Shown here: one piece after another, positions 8,428 through 15,831 of the stretch
Layout: every line of letters starts with the position of its first letter
Numbering within the stretch: the stretch's first letter is position 1
Assembly (NCBI GenBank): GCA_048267165.1
Contig: JBLWYD010000026.1
Coordinates: 1 to 45,715 of the forward strand
Length of the DNA: 45,715 nucleotides
Reading direction: 5' to 3'
From: PGYR01 sp048267165
GTDB lineage: Bacteria; Bacteroidota; Ignavibacteria; Kapaibacteriales; UBA2268
Notes under the pieces: generated by a model
Databases searched by the model: none
Seen by the model: only the letters and a program-made list of their open reading frames with translations
Told to the model about the DNA's origin: nothing
Made by a program: the position numbers and the translations under genes

Positions 8428-8652
8428 ATGATTTCAAAATTTATCGAACACCCCAATGATGTCGGAGAGTCCTATTTTACTCATTTCAGTAAGGCCTGTA
8501 GTTTCGGATTTAAAATGTTGAAGTTATCATTTGTTTGCTTTTCACATGCTATATTACCATGGACTTTCGAAAAGAAAGCTTCAGATGAAATAATTGATAT
8601 GGCAGAAGTAATGGAAGAAAGACGAGAATTAGCTGAGTCTGATGATAAATAA
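8428..8652 (+). CDS. DUF6356 family small protein
   Basis: The 74-residue product matches the pattern I know for DUF6356: a start with F.EHP..V.E.Y..H...A..FG, then a hydrophobic stretch with a conserved C..H and P..F (here CFSHAILPWTFEKKASDEI). Residues about 25-45 could be one membrane helix or a buried hydrophobic helix. Function of the family is unknown. It is a single-gene unit transcribed away from gcvH across a 101-base spacer, and ends in a strong hairpin terminator. The Lys/Glu-rich tail (EVMEERRELAESDDK) is probably exposed and cytoplasmic. Confidence 0.8.
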   Translation: MISKFIEHPNDVGESYFTHFSKACSFGFKMLKLSFVCFSHAILPWTFEKKASDEIIDMAEVMEERRELAESDDK

Positions 8653-8686
8653 AAAGCCAAATCTTTTATAAAATTCGGCTTTTTTA
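8651..8686. terminator. Bidirectional rho-independent terminator
   Basis: AAAAAGCCAAATC pairs with AATTCGGCTTTTT across a short loop with one or two mismatches, and A- and T-tracts flank the stem. It can stop transcription from the DUF6356 gene and from accC on the other strand. It is the only intergenic terminator seen between convergent genes in the window. Confidence 0.85.
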
Positions 8687-8716
8687 AAATTTCTATGAAT
8701 AGATTCTAATCTACTA

Positions 8717-10066
8717 CTAATTCCTCGATTCCATCCAGTCATGACGTTCCAAATACTTAGTATCTATATTACCAGATATAAAGTCTTCATTGTCCATCAT
8801 CCATCTATGAAATGGAATAGTAGTTTTTATTCCTTCTATTACCATCTCATCCAATGCTCTTCTCATCTTAGCAATTGCTTCCTCTCTTGTAGGGGCAAAT
8901 GTAATTAACTTCGCGATCATAGAATCATAGTAAGGAGGGACTTTGTATCCTTGATATACGTGAGAATCTACTCTAATTCCTCTACCACCTGGAAAATGTA
9001 AACTTGTTATTTCACCTGGTGTTGGTCGGAATCCATGTTCAGGATCTTCAGCATTTATTCTACATTCTATACTATGGTAGATAGGTTTCTTTTCTTTTAA
9101 TTCTAATTTCAAACCACTTGCTACACGGAGCTGTTCTTTAATCAAATCTATCGCAAGAGATTCTTCAGTTACTGGGTGCTCTACTTGAATCCTTGTATTC
9201 ATTTCCATAAAAAAGAAATTCATATCTTTATCAACTAGATATTCAATTGTTCCTGGACCAACATAGTTAACTGCTTTTCCACCTTCAACAGAGACTTTAC
9301 CCATCTCATCTCTTAACTTTTGGCTAAGAACTGGGGAGGGAGCTTCTTCAATTAACTTTTGATGTCTTCTTTGTATAGAACATTCACGTTCGTTCAGGTG
9401 TATTACGTTACCAAATTTATCACCCATAATCTGAATTTCTATATGTCTAGAACCGATTACAAGTTTCTCTAAATACAAATCTGGGTCATTGAATGAAACT
9501 GCGGCTTCATTTGATGCGGTTTTATAAGCATTCTCAAATTCACTCTCTTTTTCAACTATACGCATACCTTTTCCACCACCACCTGATACGGCCTTCAGTA
9601 GAACTGGATAACCAATTTTAGCAGCTACTTTCTTACCATCTTCTATTCCTTTTAGTATTCCATCACTTCCCGGAACAACTGGAACACCAGCAGCTTTCAT
9701 AGTATCTTTAGCCACTGATTTATTTCCCATTCTCGAAATTGCTTCAGCACTTGGCCCTACGAATATAATACCATGCTCATCACAAATATTTACAAAATCA
9801 GCTTTCTCAGAAAGAAAACCATATCCTGGATGAATAGCATCAGCATTAGTAACTTCTGCAGCTGATATAATAGAAGGAATATGTAAATAGCTTTCCTTGC
9901 TTGATGCAGGACCTATACAAACAGCTTCATCAGCGAACTTAGTATGTAATGAATATCTATCTGCCTCTGAATAAACAGCAACAGTTTTGATTCCTAACTC
10001 TTTGCAAGCTCGGATTATTCTAAGTGCTATTTCGCCTCTATTGGCAATTAGTAATTTTTTTATCAT
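8717..10066 (-). CDS. accC: Acetyl-CoA carboxylase, biotin carboxylase subunit
   Basis: AccC carboxylates the biotin of BCCP using ATP and bicarbonate in the first step of fatty-acid synthesis. At 449 residues it has the standard length. The N-terminus (IKKLLIANRGEIALRIIRA), the glycine-rich ATP loop (KAVSGGGGKGMRIV), the ERECSIQRRHQK signature and the MNTRIQVEHPVTE catalytic segment are all present. It starts 6 bases after the accB stop, so the two subunits are co-translated. The carboxyltransferase genes accA and accD are not in the window. A terminator lies about 30 bases past its stop. Confidence 0.97.
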   Translation of the reverse strand: MIKKLLIANRGEIALRIIRACKELGIKTVAVYSEADRYSLHTKFADEAVCIGPASSKESYLHIPSIISAAEVTNADAIHPGYGFLSEKADFVNICDEHGIIFVGPSAEAISRMGNKSVAKDTMKAAGVPVVPGSDGILKGIEDGKKVAAKIGYPVLLKAVSGGGGKGMRIVEKESEFENAYKTASNEAAVSFNDPDLYLEKLVIGSRHIEIQIMGDKFGNVIHLNERECSIQRRHQKLIEEAPSPVLSQKLRDEMGKVSVEGGKAVNYVGPGTIEYLVDKDMNFFFMEMNTRIQVEHPVTEESLAIDLIKEQLRVASGLKLELKEKKPIYHSIECRINAEDPEHGFRPTPGEITSLHFPGGRGIRVDSHVYQGYKVPPYYDSMIAKLITFAPTREEAIAKMRRALDEMVIEGIKTTIPFHRWMMDNEDFISGNIDTKYLERHDWMESRN

Positions 10067-10072
10067 TTTATA

Positions 10073-10576
10073 TTAGTTCGGTTTTATGTGAAATAAAACT
10101 TGGTTGTATTCTACTGCTTCTGTGTCACTTGTTAATATTTTAACAATTTCACCATCGATGTCTGACTCTATTTCATTCATCAATTTCATTGCTTCTACTA
10201 TACAAAGTGTTTGTCCTTTACTGACTTTCTGTCCAACTTTTACAAAATCATCAGAATCAGGTGAAGGAGCACCATAGTAAGTTCCCACCATAGGAGCTTT
10301 TATTTCATGTAAGCCTGTTGTAGATTCAACTTTAGTTTCTGCATTCGCTACAGGTGTATGAGGAGCTTGTGCAGTTTGAACTGGCTGTGGTTGAGGTTGA
10401 TAGTTTTGATTTGATGGTAAAGCACCTGATAGATTGAATATTGGGGCATTTCCACTAACCTTATCTTCTTTGTTTTTGGAAATTTTAAGTTTAATACCCT
10501 TCTCTTCTATTTCCAAATCTTCTGCAGTACTATCATCAAAGATTTTAAGTAATTTCTTTAAGTATTGCAAATCCAT
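10073..10576 (-). CDS. accB: Biotin carboxyl carrier protein of acetyl-CoA carboxylase
   Basis: BCCP carries the carboxybiotin between the two half-reactions of acetyl-CoA carboxylase. With the start at ATG 10576 (MDLQYLKKLLKIF) the protein is 167 residues, as usual. An N-terminal helical segment is followed by a Pro/Gln-rich flexible linker (about 55-80) and the biotinyl domain, with the biotin lysine K131 in EAMKLMNEI. A weak AAGGGAAA ribosome site precedes the ATG. The longer frame to 10633 would start inside the efp terminator, so I reject it. It precedes accC by 6 bases, forming accBC. Confidence 0.95.
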   Translation of the reverse strand: MDLQYLKKLLKIFDDSTAEDLEIEEKGIKLKISKNKEDKVSGNAPIFNLSGALPSNQNYQPQPQPVQTAQAPHTPVANAETKVESTTGLHEIKAPMVGTYYGAPSPDSDDFVKVGQKVSKGQTLCIVEAMKLMNEIESDIDGEIVKILTSDTEAVEYNQVLFHIKPN

Positions 10577-10611
10577 AATTTCCCTTCGGAATAAGTTATT
10601 TAAAATAAACA

Positions 10612-10651
10612 TAAAAAAAGCGTGTCTTTGCATTTTACGAAAAACACGCTT
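10612..10651 (-). terminator. Rho-independent terminator after efp
   Basis: On the minus strand AAGCGTGT (10651-10644) pairs perfectly with ACACGCTT (10625-10618) and runs into a T-tract. It separates the tRNA-Cys/efp unit from accBC, although partial read-through into accB is possible because no clear accB promoter is seen. Confidence 0.8.
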
Positions 10652-10672
10652 AATAAAAAAGTATTTTCTTGA

Positions 10673-11233
10673 TTATTTAACCCTTTCTACATAAGAATCA
10701 GATGAAGTATCTACTCTAATCATATCATCTTGATTTACGAAAAGAGGAACTAGTATTTCAGCACCAGTTTCTAAAGTAGCAGGTTTCAATGTATTACTAG
10801 TAGAATCACCTTTGAAGCCAGGTTCTGTCATAGTAACTTGCAAGTTTACATGTTGAGGTATTTCGGCTGATAAAACAGTATCACCTTCAAATGCTAGTTG
10901 ACAAATTTCACTTTCTTTCAAATATTTAATTTGATCACCAAGCATATTCTTGTTCAAAGGAATTTGTTCATAAGTTTCGTTACTCATGAATACATAGTTA
11001 TCGCCTTCTATATATAAAAATTGGTAAGGTCTTTTCTCTATTCTAACCATTTCTATACTAGAACCAGAGTTATAAGTGTGCTCTTTTTGTTTTCCTGAGT
11101 CTATATCTCTCATTTTAACTTTATAAAATGCACCACCTTTACCTGGTTTACGGAATTCTACATCTGTTATTTGACAAATATTGCCTTCATAACGCATGTA
11201 TCCGCCTTTGTATAAGTCTGTAGTATCTGCCAC
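10673..11233 (-). CDS. efp: Translation elongation factor P
   Basis: EF-P binds the ribosomal E site and rescues stalling at proline runs. The start is GTG at 11233 (MADTTDLYKGGYMRYEGN), behind an AAAGGTG ribosome site, giving 186 residues, the family norm. The modification-loop lysine is K32 in KPGKGGAF. The C-terminal OB domain carries the family pattern G.LV..P.F.... .I.VDT....Y..R, here LVPLFVNQDDMIRVDT with end YVERVK. Reading further upstream runs through the tRNA, so the longer frame is false. The gene is 33 bases behind tRNA-Cys and shares its promoter. No EF-P lysylation genes (epmA/epmB) are in the window. Confidence 0.96.
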   Translation of the reverse strand: MADTTDLYKGGYMRYEGNICQITDVEFRKPGKGGAFYKVKMRDIDSGKQKEHTYNSGSSIEMVRIEKRPYQFLYIEGDNYVFMSNETYEQIPLNKNMLGDQIKYLKESEICQLAFEGDTVLSAEIPQHVNLQVTMTEPGFKGDSTSNTLKPATLETGAEILVPLFVNQDDMIRVDTSSDSYVERVK

Positions 11234-11266
11234 ATTTACACCTTTAATATAATTTGTTTTTTTTTG

Positions 11267-11337
11267 AGGTGCCGAACGGATTCGAACCGCCGTACGAGGT
11301 TTTGCAGACCTCTGCCTAGCCACTCGGCCACGGCACC
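11267..11337 (-). tRNA. tRNA-Cys (anticodon GCA)
   Basis: Read on the minus strand the acceptor GGTGCCG pairs with CGGCACC. The anticodon stem GAGGT/ACCTC encloses the loop CTGCAAA, giving anticodon GCA. The T loop is TTCGAAT. The discriminator base is U, the main identity element of tRNA-Cys. The 3' CCA is not encoded. It is 71 nucleotides long and sits directly upstream of efp, behind a consensus Bacteroidota-type promoter. Confidence 0.96.
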
Positions 11338-11354
11338 ATATCAATATAAGATTA

Positions 11355-11386
11355 CAAAATTAATTCTTAATTATGAAAATTGCAAA
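11355..11386 (-). promoter_or_regulatory. Consensus Bacteroidota-type promoter for tRNA-Cys/efp
   Basis: The minus strand has TTTG (11386-11383), a 20-base spacer, and TAATTTTG (11362-11355), matching TTTG-N19/21-TAnnTTTG. Transcription would start about 10 bases before the tRNA 5' end. This is the clearest promoter in the window and supports the phylum-level assignment. Confidence 0.75.
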
Positions 11387-11405
11387 AACTGTTTACAAAT
11401 ATATG

Positions 11406-12089
11406 CTATTTTAGCAAATCTGGACGTAATTTCTCTGTTTTTTCCTTAGACTTCTGTTCTTGCCAATCTCTTATTAGCTGATGGTTGCCACTAGTCAATA
11501 CTTCTGGGACTTTCATGCCTTGATATTCCGCAGGTCGAGTATATTGAGGTGCTTCTAGTAATCCATCCATGTGTGAATCGGTCAAAGCACTTTCACTATC
11601 ACCTAATGCACCAGGGATTAACCTTGCTACAGCATCCGCAATAACTAATGATGGAAGCTCACCTCCTGAAAGTACAAAATCCCCGACTGAAATCTCTCTT
11701 GTGATTAATCCATCTCTTATTCTTTGATCAATACCTTTATATCTACCTGATAGTATCAATATATTCTTTTTTAATGATAACTCATTAGCTAAGCTCTGGT
11801 CGAATAATTCACCTTCGGGAGTAACGAATATTATCTCATCGTATTCTCGATCATCTTTGAGTTTGTTAATACAATCGAAAACAGGTTGGCATTTGATCAA
11901 CATACCTGCACCGCCACCATAAGGAGTATCATCTATATGCCCATATTTATTATCAGAGTAGTCATGCAAGTTGTGAATGTAAAACTCGACAAGTTTCTTC
12001 TCTTGAGCTATTCTTAGTATTCCTGTATTTAGAACAGAATTAAAAGAGTCTGGAAGTGATGATAAAAAATCGAATCTAATAGCAGACAT
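11406..12089 (-). CDS. trmD: tRNA (guanine-N1-)-methyltransferase
   Basis: TrmD methylates G37 of tRNAs to prevent +1 frameshifting. The 227-residue protein has the SPOUT knot features: DDTPYGGGAGMLIKCQP, LSGRYKGIDQR, LSGGELPSLVIADAVARLIPG, and the C-terminal LLEAPQYTRPAEYQG...VLTSGNHQLIRDW. It starts 1 base after rimM stops, as in the usual rimM-trmD pair. The customary rplS does not follow; instead the tRNA-Cys/efp unit does. Length is near the family norm. Confidence 0.97.
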   Translation of the reverse strand: MSAIRFDFLSSLPDSFNSVLNTGILRIAQEKKLVEFYIHNLHDYSDNKYGHIDDTPYGGGAGMLIKCQPVFDCINKLKDDREYDEIIFVTPEGELFDQSLANELSLKKNILILSGRYKGIDQRIRDGLITREISVGDFVLSGGELPSLVIADAVARLIPGALGDSESALTDSHMDGLLEAPQYTRPAEYQGMKVPEVLTSGNHQLIRDWQEQKSKEKTEKLRPDLLK

Positions 12090-12090
12090 A

Positions 12091-12609
12091 TTACATTTCC
12101 AAGTCCATTAATCCATCCATCAGCTCAATCATTATTTCTTTTTTATCAATATCAACTGATTTAATTACATCGTCTATTACTGGTAAAGGTATCTCTGCTG
12201 TTTCTGTTCTCATTACCCATACATCGTTAGCAGGTAATTCCATAATATCAACAATTTCACCTAATAGCTCATTTGTTAGAATGTTATAGACCTTACATCC
12301 TGCTAATTCATGGTCGATATATGTGTTTTTCCTTCTGTTAATATCAGACTTAAGTACGAATAACCCATGCTCTCGGAGAGAATTTGCATCTGTATCGCTT
12401 GTTATTTCTTGCAGCTTTAGATTAGCATTTTTCTGATATCTTTTGAATTGCGATAAGTGGAATTTCTTGGAAAATTGCTCTGAATAGCCAATCTTCACAT
12501 CTATATTGCTACTTACACTCTCAATTGCTGTTGGTACATCAATTACAATCATTTCGCCTTTAAAGCCTTTAGTTTTAACTATCACACCAACTAAAATATA
12601 ATCACTCAT
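12091..12609 (-). CDS. rimM: Ribosome maturation factor RimM
   Basis: RimM binds ribosomal protein S19 and assists 30S head assembly. The 172-residue product has the N-terminal RimM barrel (ILVGVIVKTKGFKGEM...) and the C-terminal PRC-like barrel (ELAGCKVYNILTNELLGEIVDIMELPANDVWVM...IPLPVIDDVIKSVD). Its ATG overlaps the dtd stop as ATGA, and trmD follows after 1 base. The customary upstream rpsP is not present; dtd occupies that position. Confidence 0.93.
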   Translation of the reverse strand: MSDYILVGVIVKTKGFKGEMIVIDVPTAIESVSSNIDVKIGYSEQFSKKFHLSQFKRYQKNANLKLQEITSDTDANSLREHGLFVLKSDINRRKNTYIDHELAGCKVYNILTNELLGEIVDIMELPANDVWVMRTETAEIPLPVIDDVIKSVDIDKKEIMIELMDGLMDLEM

Positions 12610-13046
12610 TTTTCAATCTCTATTGTTACTGGTCCATCATTAACTAGTGATACTTTCATATCAGCACCAAATATTCCAATTTCTATTTTTAAATTCGATT
12701 CTGTTTTTAATTTACTTACAAAGTTATCAAATAATGGCTCAGAAATATCAGGTTTTGCTGCATTTATAAAACTTGGTCTAAATCCTTTCTTACAATCAGC
12801 ATACAGAGTGAAGTTAGGAACTAATAAAATCTCTCCTTGTATATCAGAAACCGATAGATTCATTTTACCTTCTTCATCATTGAATATTCTTAGATTTACC
12901 AGCTTATTAACTAACCAATTAATCTCAATATCACTATCGGATTCTTTAACTCCAAACAGAACTAATAAACCTTTGCCAATACTTCCAACTGTCTTTCCAT
13001 TAACTTTAACCGTAGCTTCAGAAACTCTTTGTATTATTAATTTCAT
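12606..13046 (-). CDS. dtd: D-aminoacyl-tRNA deacylase with altered SQxxT motif
   Basis: Dtd hydrolyses D-aminoacyl-tRNAs, and also glycyl-tRNA-Ala, to keep translation homochiral. At 146 residues it has the family length. The overall pattern is typical: MKLIIQRVSEATVKV at the start, NLRIFNDEEGKMNLSV, KGFRPSF and the C-terminal NDGPVT, which holds the Gly-Pro. The normally invariant active-site SQxxT reads PNFT here: P77 and N78 replace Ser and Gln, with T80 kept. The codons are CCT AAC on the coding strand. It follows the mscS stop with no gap and overlaps rimM by ATGA. Confidence 0.9.
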   Translation of the reverse strand: MKLIIQRVSEATVKVNGKTVGSIGKGLLVLFGVKESDSDIEINWLVNKLVNLRIFNDEEGKMNLSVSDIQGEILLVPNFTLYADCKKGFRPSFINAAKPDISEPLFDNFVSKLKTESNLKIEIGIFGADMKVSLVNDGPVTIEIEK

Positions 13047-14672
13047 TTAGTTGAACTCATCTTTATATTTGCTTTTTCTACCTGAGACAAATGCTGATGC
13101 TTTATTGAAAAAAGAATCCCTATCATCATTATACTTAGGCGTCAAAGAATCAGTTCCAGGTATTTCCTCAACATGAAGTGTAGTTGTTGGGAATGCGAAC
13201 CTAACGTTTAATTCTTTAGATAATCTAATTGCTTCTAACATAAATTCTTGACGAGCTTTCAATTCTTGAGACCAATTTTCTACTTCGAAGAAAATATAAA
13301 CAAGTATATTCAACGAACTAGGCCCAAAATCATTTAAACTAATCTCGTAGGGATCATTCTTTGTTTTAGGATGCTCCTTTACTATTGCTCTCAACCCAGT
13401 AACATAAGCATCAATCAAATCTGGCGGAGTATCATAAGTTAAACCAATTTGAGTTCTAAATCTCCTGAAACGTCTCCTACCCATATTATCAATTTTCAAA
13501 TCTGCAAGTATCCCATTCGGAACAGATATAACTGAATTATGAAAAGTTCTAATTCTAGTTGAACGAACTCTTATTTCTTCTACTACGCCTTCACCACCAT
13601 CGAATACAATCCAATCACCTACTTCAAAAGGCGAGTCTGTATAAATTGTTATAGAGCCGAAGAAGTTTTTCAAAGTATCTTGTGCGGCTAATGCCAGAGC
13701 TAAACCACCAACAGATGCTCCAGCTAATAAGGGTGTAATCTCAACTCCTAATACAGACAATACGTAAAGTAAACCTAAAATTACAATTATAATCTTTATT
13801 ACTTTTCTTACTAGCGGTATTAATTGATCATCAACAGTAGTTTCAGTCTTAGAAGCTAAAACAGAATAAAAATCCGCAATCAAATCTGATGAACGGTAAA
13901 CAATAAGAGTTATGGTAATAGGGAAGAGTGCTTTAACAATATTAGCTACCCATACATTGAATTGAATTGGAATCTCTAACAATGGCAGGAATGCAGAAAG
14001 CATCGATATTACGATTAAAAAGCTAATTGGATGTGAAATAGGGTCTATGTATTTATCAATTACAGGAGATTCTTTAAGTACTTTCTTTAGAATTCTGATA
14101 AGAAAATAACCAATTATCCAACTAATTATTTTATAGGCAATTAATGCTATAATAATAAATGCAATCAATCCAACATACTTCCATAAAGACATACCCATGA
14201 CTTTCGATTTCATTGAATCTGGTATATGTTTTTTTAGGCCAATGTATTCCATAGGGAAAGTTTCAGAGTATAAATCGGCAATATTATTTACTGTTTCTTT
14301 TGAGTAAAGCCAGTTTTTATTGATTTTCCGTAAGAATATCTCTGGAACTGATTTAAATGGTACATAAATATTCTTATCCTGAGATTTATCTTTATAATTT
14401 GGATCATCAGGAATGTCATCAATTATAACGTACAGACCTCTAGCATCTAATATTTTTTTCAATTTTATAGCTAATTCTTTCGAATGACTATCATCACTAC
14501 TCGTCATATTTAATGTTAAAGCAGCTAGCTCAGGTTTATAGTCATCCTTTTGTAAGTACTTGAGATGCGTCTCAATTGTCTTTCGAGGAGTAACGGTAAA
14601 TTCGTCTCTATTCTGAGCCGATAAACCCAATGTACAGATTAATATAGTAGTAATTAAAAATAAACTTTTCAT
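13047..14672 (-). CDS. MscS-family mechanosensitive channel with periplasmic N-terminal region
   Basis: MscS-type channels open on membrane tension and release solutes in osmotic downshock. The chosen start, ATG 14672 (MKSLFLITTILICTLGLSAQ), gives a signal peptide and 541 residues. A periplasmic region of about 130 residues follows, then several hydrophobic helices. The last is the pore helix (LLAGASVGGLALALAAQDTLKNFFG), then the MscS beta domain (VGDWIVFDGGEGVVEEIRVRSTRIRT...SVPNG) and the alpha/beta cytoplasmic domain. ATG 14687 is an alternative start. The frame's first ATG at 14717 lies upstream of a promoter box, so I reject it. It heads the tightly packed mscS-dtd-rimM-trmD unit. Confidence 0.9.
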   Translation of the reverse strand: MKSLFLITTILICTLGLSAQNRDEFTVTPRKTIETHLKYLQKDDYKPELAALTLNMTSSDDSHSKELAIKLKKILDARGLYVIIDDIPDDPNYKDKSQDKNIYVPFKSVPEIFLRKINKNWLYSKETVNNIADLYSETFPMEYIGLKKHIPDSMKSKVMGMSLWKYVGLIAFIIIALIAYKIISWIIGYFLIRILKKVLKESPVIDKYIDPISHPISFLIVISMLSAFLPLLEIPIQFNVWVANIVKALFPITITLIVYRSSDLIADFYSVLASKTETTVDDQLIPLVRKVIKIIIVILGLLYVLSVLGVEITPLLAGASVGGLALALAAQDTLKNFFGSITIYTDSPFEVGDWIVFDGGEGVVEEIRVRSTRIRTFHNSVISVPNGILADLKIDNMGRRRFRRFRTQIGLTYDTPPDLIDAYVTGLRAIVKEHPKTKNDPYEISLNDFGPSSLNILVYIFFEVENWSQELKARQEFMLEAIRLSKELNVRFAFPTTTLHVEEIPGTDSLTPKYNDDRDSFFNKASAFVSGRKSKYKDEFN

Positions 14673-14704
14673 AAACAGTTTCAACATTTTATAAATATGA
14701 TTAA

Positions 14705-14712
14705 CAAAGTTA
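14705..14712 (-). promoter_or_regulatory. TAnnTTTG -7 box before the mscS-type gene
   Basis: The minus strand reads TAACTTTG at 14712-14705. A start site near 14699 would leave a 12-27 base leader to ATG 14687 or 14672. It sits back to back with the nuoC promoter box. Confidence 0.45.
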
Positions 14713-14724
14713 TCCAAAATTTAT

Positions 14725-14732
14725 TAGTTTTG
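14725..14732 (+). promoter_or_regulatory. TAnnTTTG -7 box before nuoC
   Basis: TAGTTTTG lies inside the 15-mer TTATTAGTTTTGTAA (14721-14735), about 25 bases before the nuoC ATG. The identical 15-mer recurs before hflX. No good -33 TTTG is visible. Confidence 0.5.
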
Positions 14733-14757
14733 TAAAAAACAAACAAGAAAAATCAAA

Positions 14758-15291
14758 ATGGCACTTTCTAAAGAAACAATACTTAGCGTTATTAGTAAGG
14801 TAACTGAAGACATTGAAATATACGAACACAGAGGTCAATTATCTCTAACAGTTCCAAAAAATAAAATAGTTGAAGTTGCAACAGCTTTAAAAGCTGATGA
14901 GTCCACTAAGTTCAATCATTTAGTAGATATAACTGCTATTGATTGGTTAAAACCTGAAAATAGATTTGATGTAGTTTATTTTGTGAATTCCCTTGATTAT
15001 AATTTTAAGCTTAGACTAAAAGTTAAAGTAGATGAATCAGATTTAACTTGTCCGACAGTAACGGATGTGTGGCCTTCTGCTAACTGGTACGAAAGAGAGA
15101 CATTTGATATGTATGGTGTAAAGTTTGAAGGACATCCTGGATTAAGAAGATTCTATATGCCTGAAGATTATAATGATCCAGAAACTGGAGAATCATTACA
15201 CCCACTTAGAAAAGATTTTCCATTGATGGGTATCCCAGGAACTTTGCCATTACCTCCTTATCCTGAAAAATATGGTGATACTAAAGACTAA
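14758..15291 (+). CDS. nuoC: NADH-quinone oxidoreductase subunit C
   Basis: NuoC (30-kDa subunit) is part of the peripheral arm of respiratory complex I. The 177-residue protein has the family signature near the end (ANWYERETFDMYGVKFEGHPGLRRFYMPEDY) and the HPLRKDFPL motif. It is a separate NuoC, not a NuoCD fusion. It stands alone: no other nuo gene is adjacent, and the neighbours are a divergent mscS-type gene and a convergent secreted protein. It has its own promoter box. The stop interlocks by 4 bp with the minus-strand gene. Confidence 0.95.
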   Translation: MALSKETILSVISKVTEDIEIYEHRGQLSLTVPKNKIVEVATALKADESTKFNHLVDITAIDWLKPENRFDVVYFVNSLDYNFKLRLKVKVDESDLTCPTVTDVWPSANWYERETFDMYGVKFEGHPGLRRFYMPEDYNDPETGESLHPLRKDFPLMGIPGTLPLPPYPEKYGDTKD

Positions 15292-15794
15292 TCAGGTCTA
15301 TAGTTTCTACTATATGGTTTCATTTTCCAAGGATATTTATCTATTTCAGTGAATTTAATTTCTGGAACGGATAAGGTTTTGTCAATAAATATATAACTAA
15401 AGAAACCTACTATTGCCCCCAAAGCACCCCCTACATAGTAGTTAGGTTCATCGCTATTGCCAATTGTTATTGCGGCTGCTCCTATTCCAAGCAATCCACT
15501 AATAATATATGGGCTAGCACCAGTAAAAGATCCTGGAATAACTACACTATCACACAAATTGTTTTCAATGTATAACGTCTTGTGAGAAGCTGATGAAGTT
15601 GGAGTTTTTGGTAATCTGGTTAGAAGTTCTATTTTGTTAGAATCAACATTTACCAATTCACCTTTCAATATTTCATTACTTTTAGTGTAAATTTCAACAT
15701 TGGATCCTTTCACTTGACCTAATAATGTTGAAATAGATAAAAATACAATAATAGAAGCCGTTAAAAATAATCTTAATAACATTGTTTGAGACAT
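15288..15794 (-). CDS. Secreted or membrane protein with glycine-zipper-like segment, unknown function
   Basis: The 168-residue product has an N-terminal hydrophobic signal (LLRLFLTASIIVFLSISTLLGQ). A small beta-like segment follows (VEIYTKSNEILKGELVNVDSNKIELLT, about 33-59). A glycine- and alanine-rich hydrophobic stretch at 97-136 (SGLLGIGAAAITIG, then VGGALGAIVGFFSYIF) resembles a glycine-zipper hairpin. The C-terminus is basic and polar. Met5 is an alternative start. The family is not recognised; membrane or envelope location is inferred. It stands alone, with its stop interlocked with nuoC and its 5' end close to hflX. Confidence 0.6.
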   Translation of the reverse strand: MSQTMLLRLFLTASIIVFLSISTLLGQVKGSNVEIYTKSNEILKGELVNVDSNKIELLTRLPKTPTSSASHKTLYIENNLCDSVVIPGSFTGASPYIISGLLGIGAAAITIGNSDEPNYYVGGALGAIVGFFSYIFIDKTLSVPEIKFTEIDKYPWKMKPYSRNYRPD

Positions 15795-15798
15795 TTAT

Positions 15799-15806
15799 TA
15801 GTTTTG
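15799..15806 (+). promoter_or_regulatory. TAnnTTTG -7 box before hflX
   Basis: TAGTTTTG lies within TTATTAGTTTTGTAA (15795-15809), the same 15-mer as in front of nuoC, 25 bases before the hflX ATG. It overlaps the first bases upstream of the divergent secreted-protein gene. Confidence 0.5.
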
Positions 15807-15831
15807 TAATCACGAAAAATACGAAAATTAT

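Noticed and set aside
11234..11344. N-terminal extension of efp reading through the tRNA-Cys gene
   Set aside because: The extra residues are a translation of the tRNA; GTG at 11233 gives the exact family N-terminus and length.
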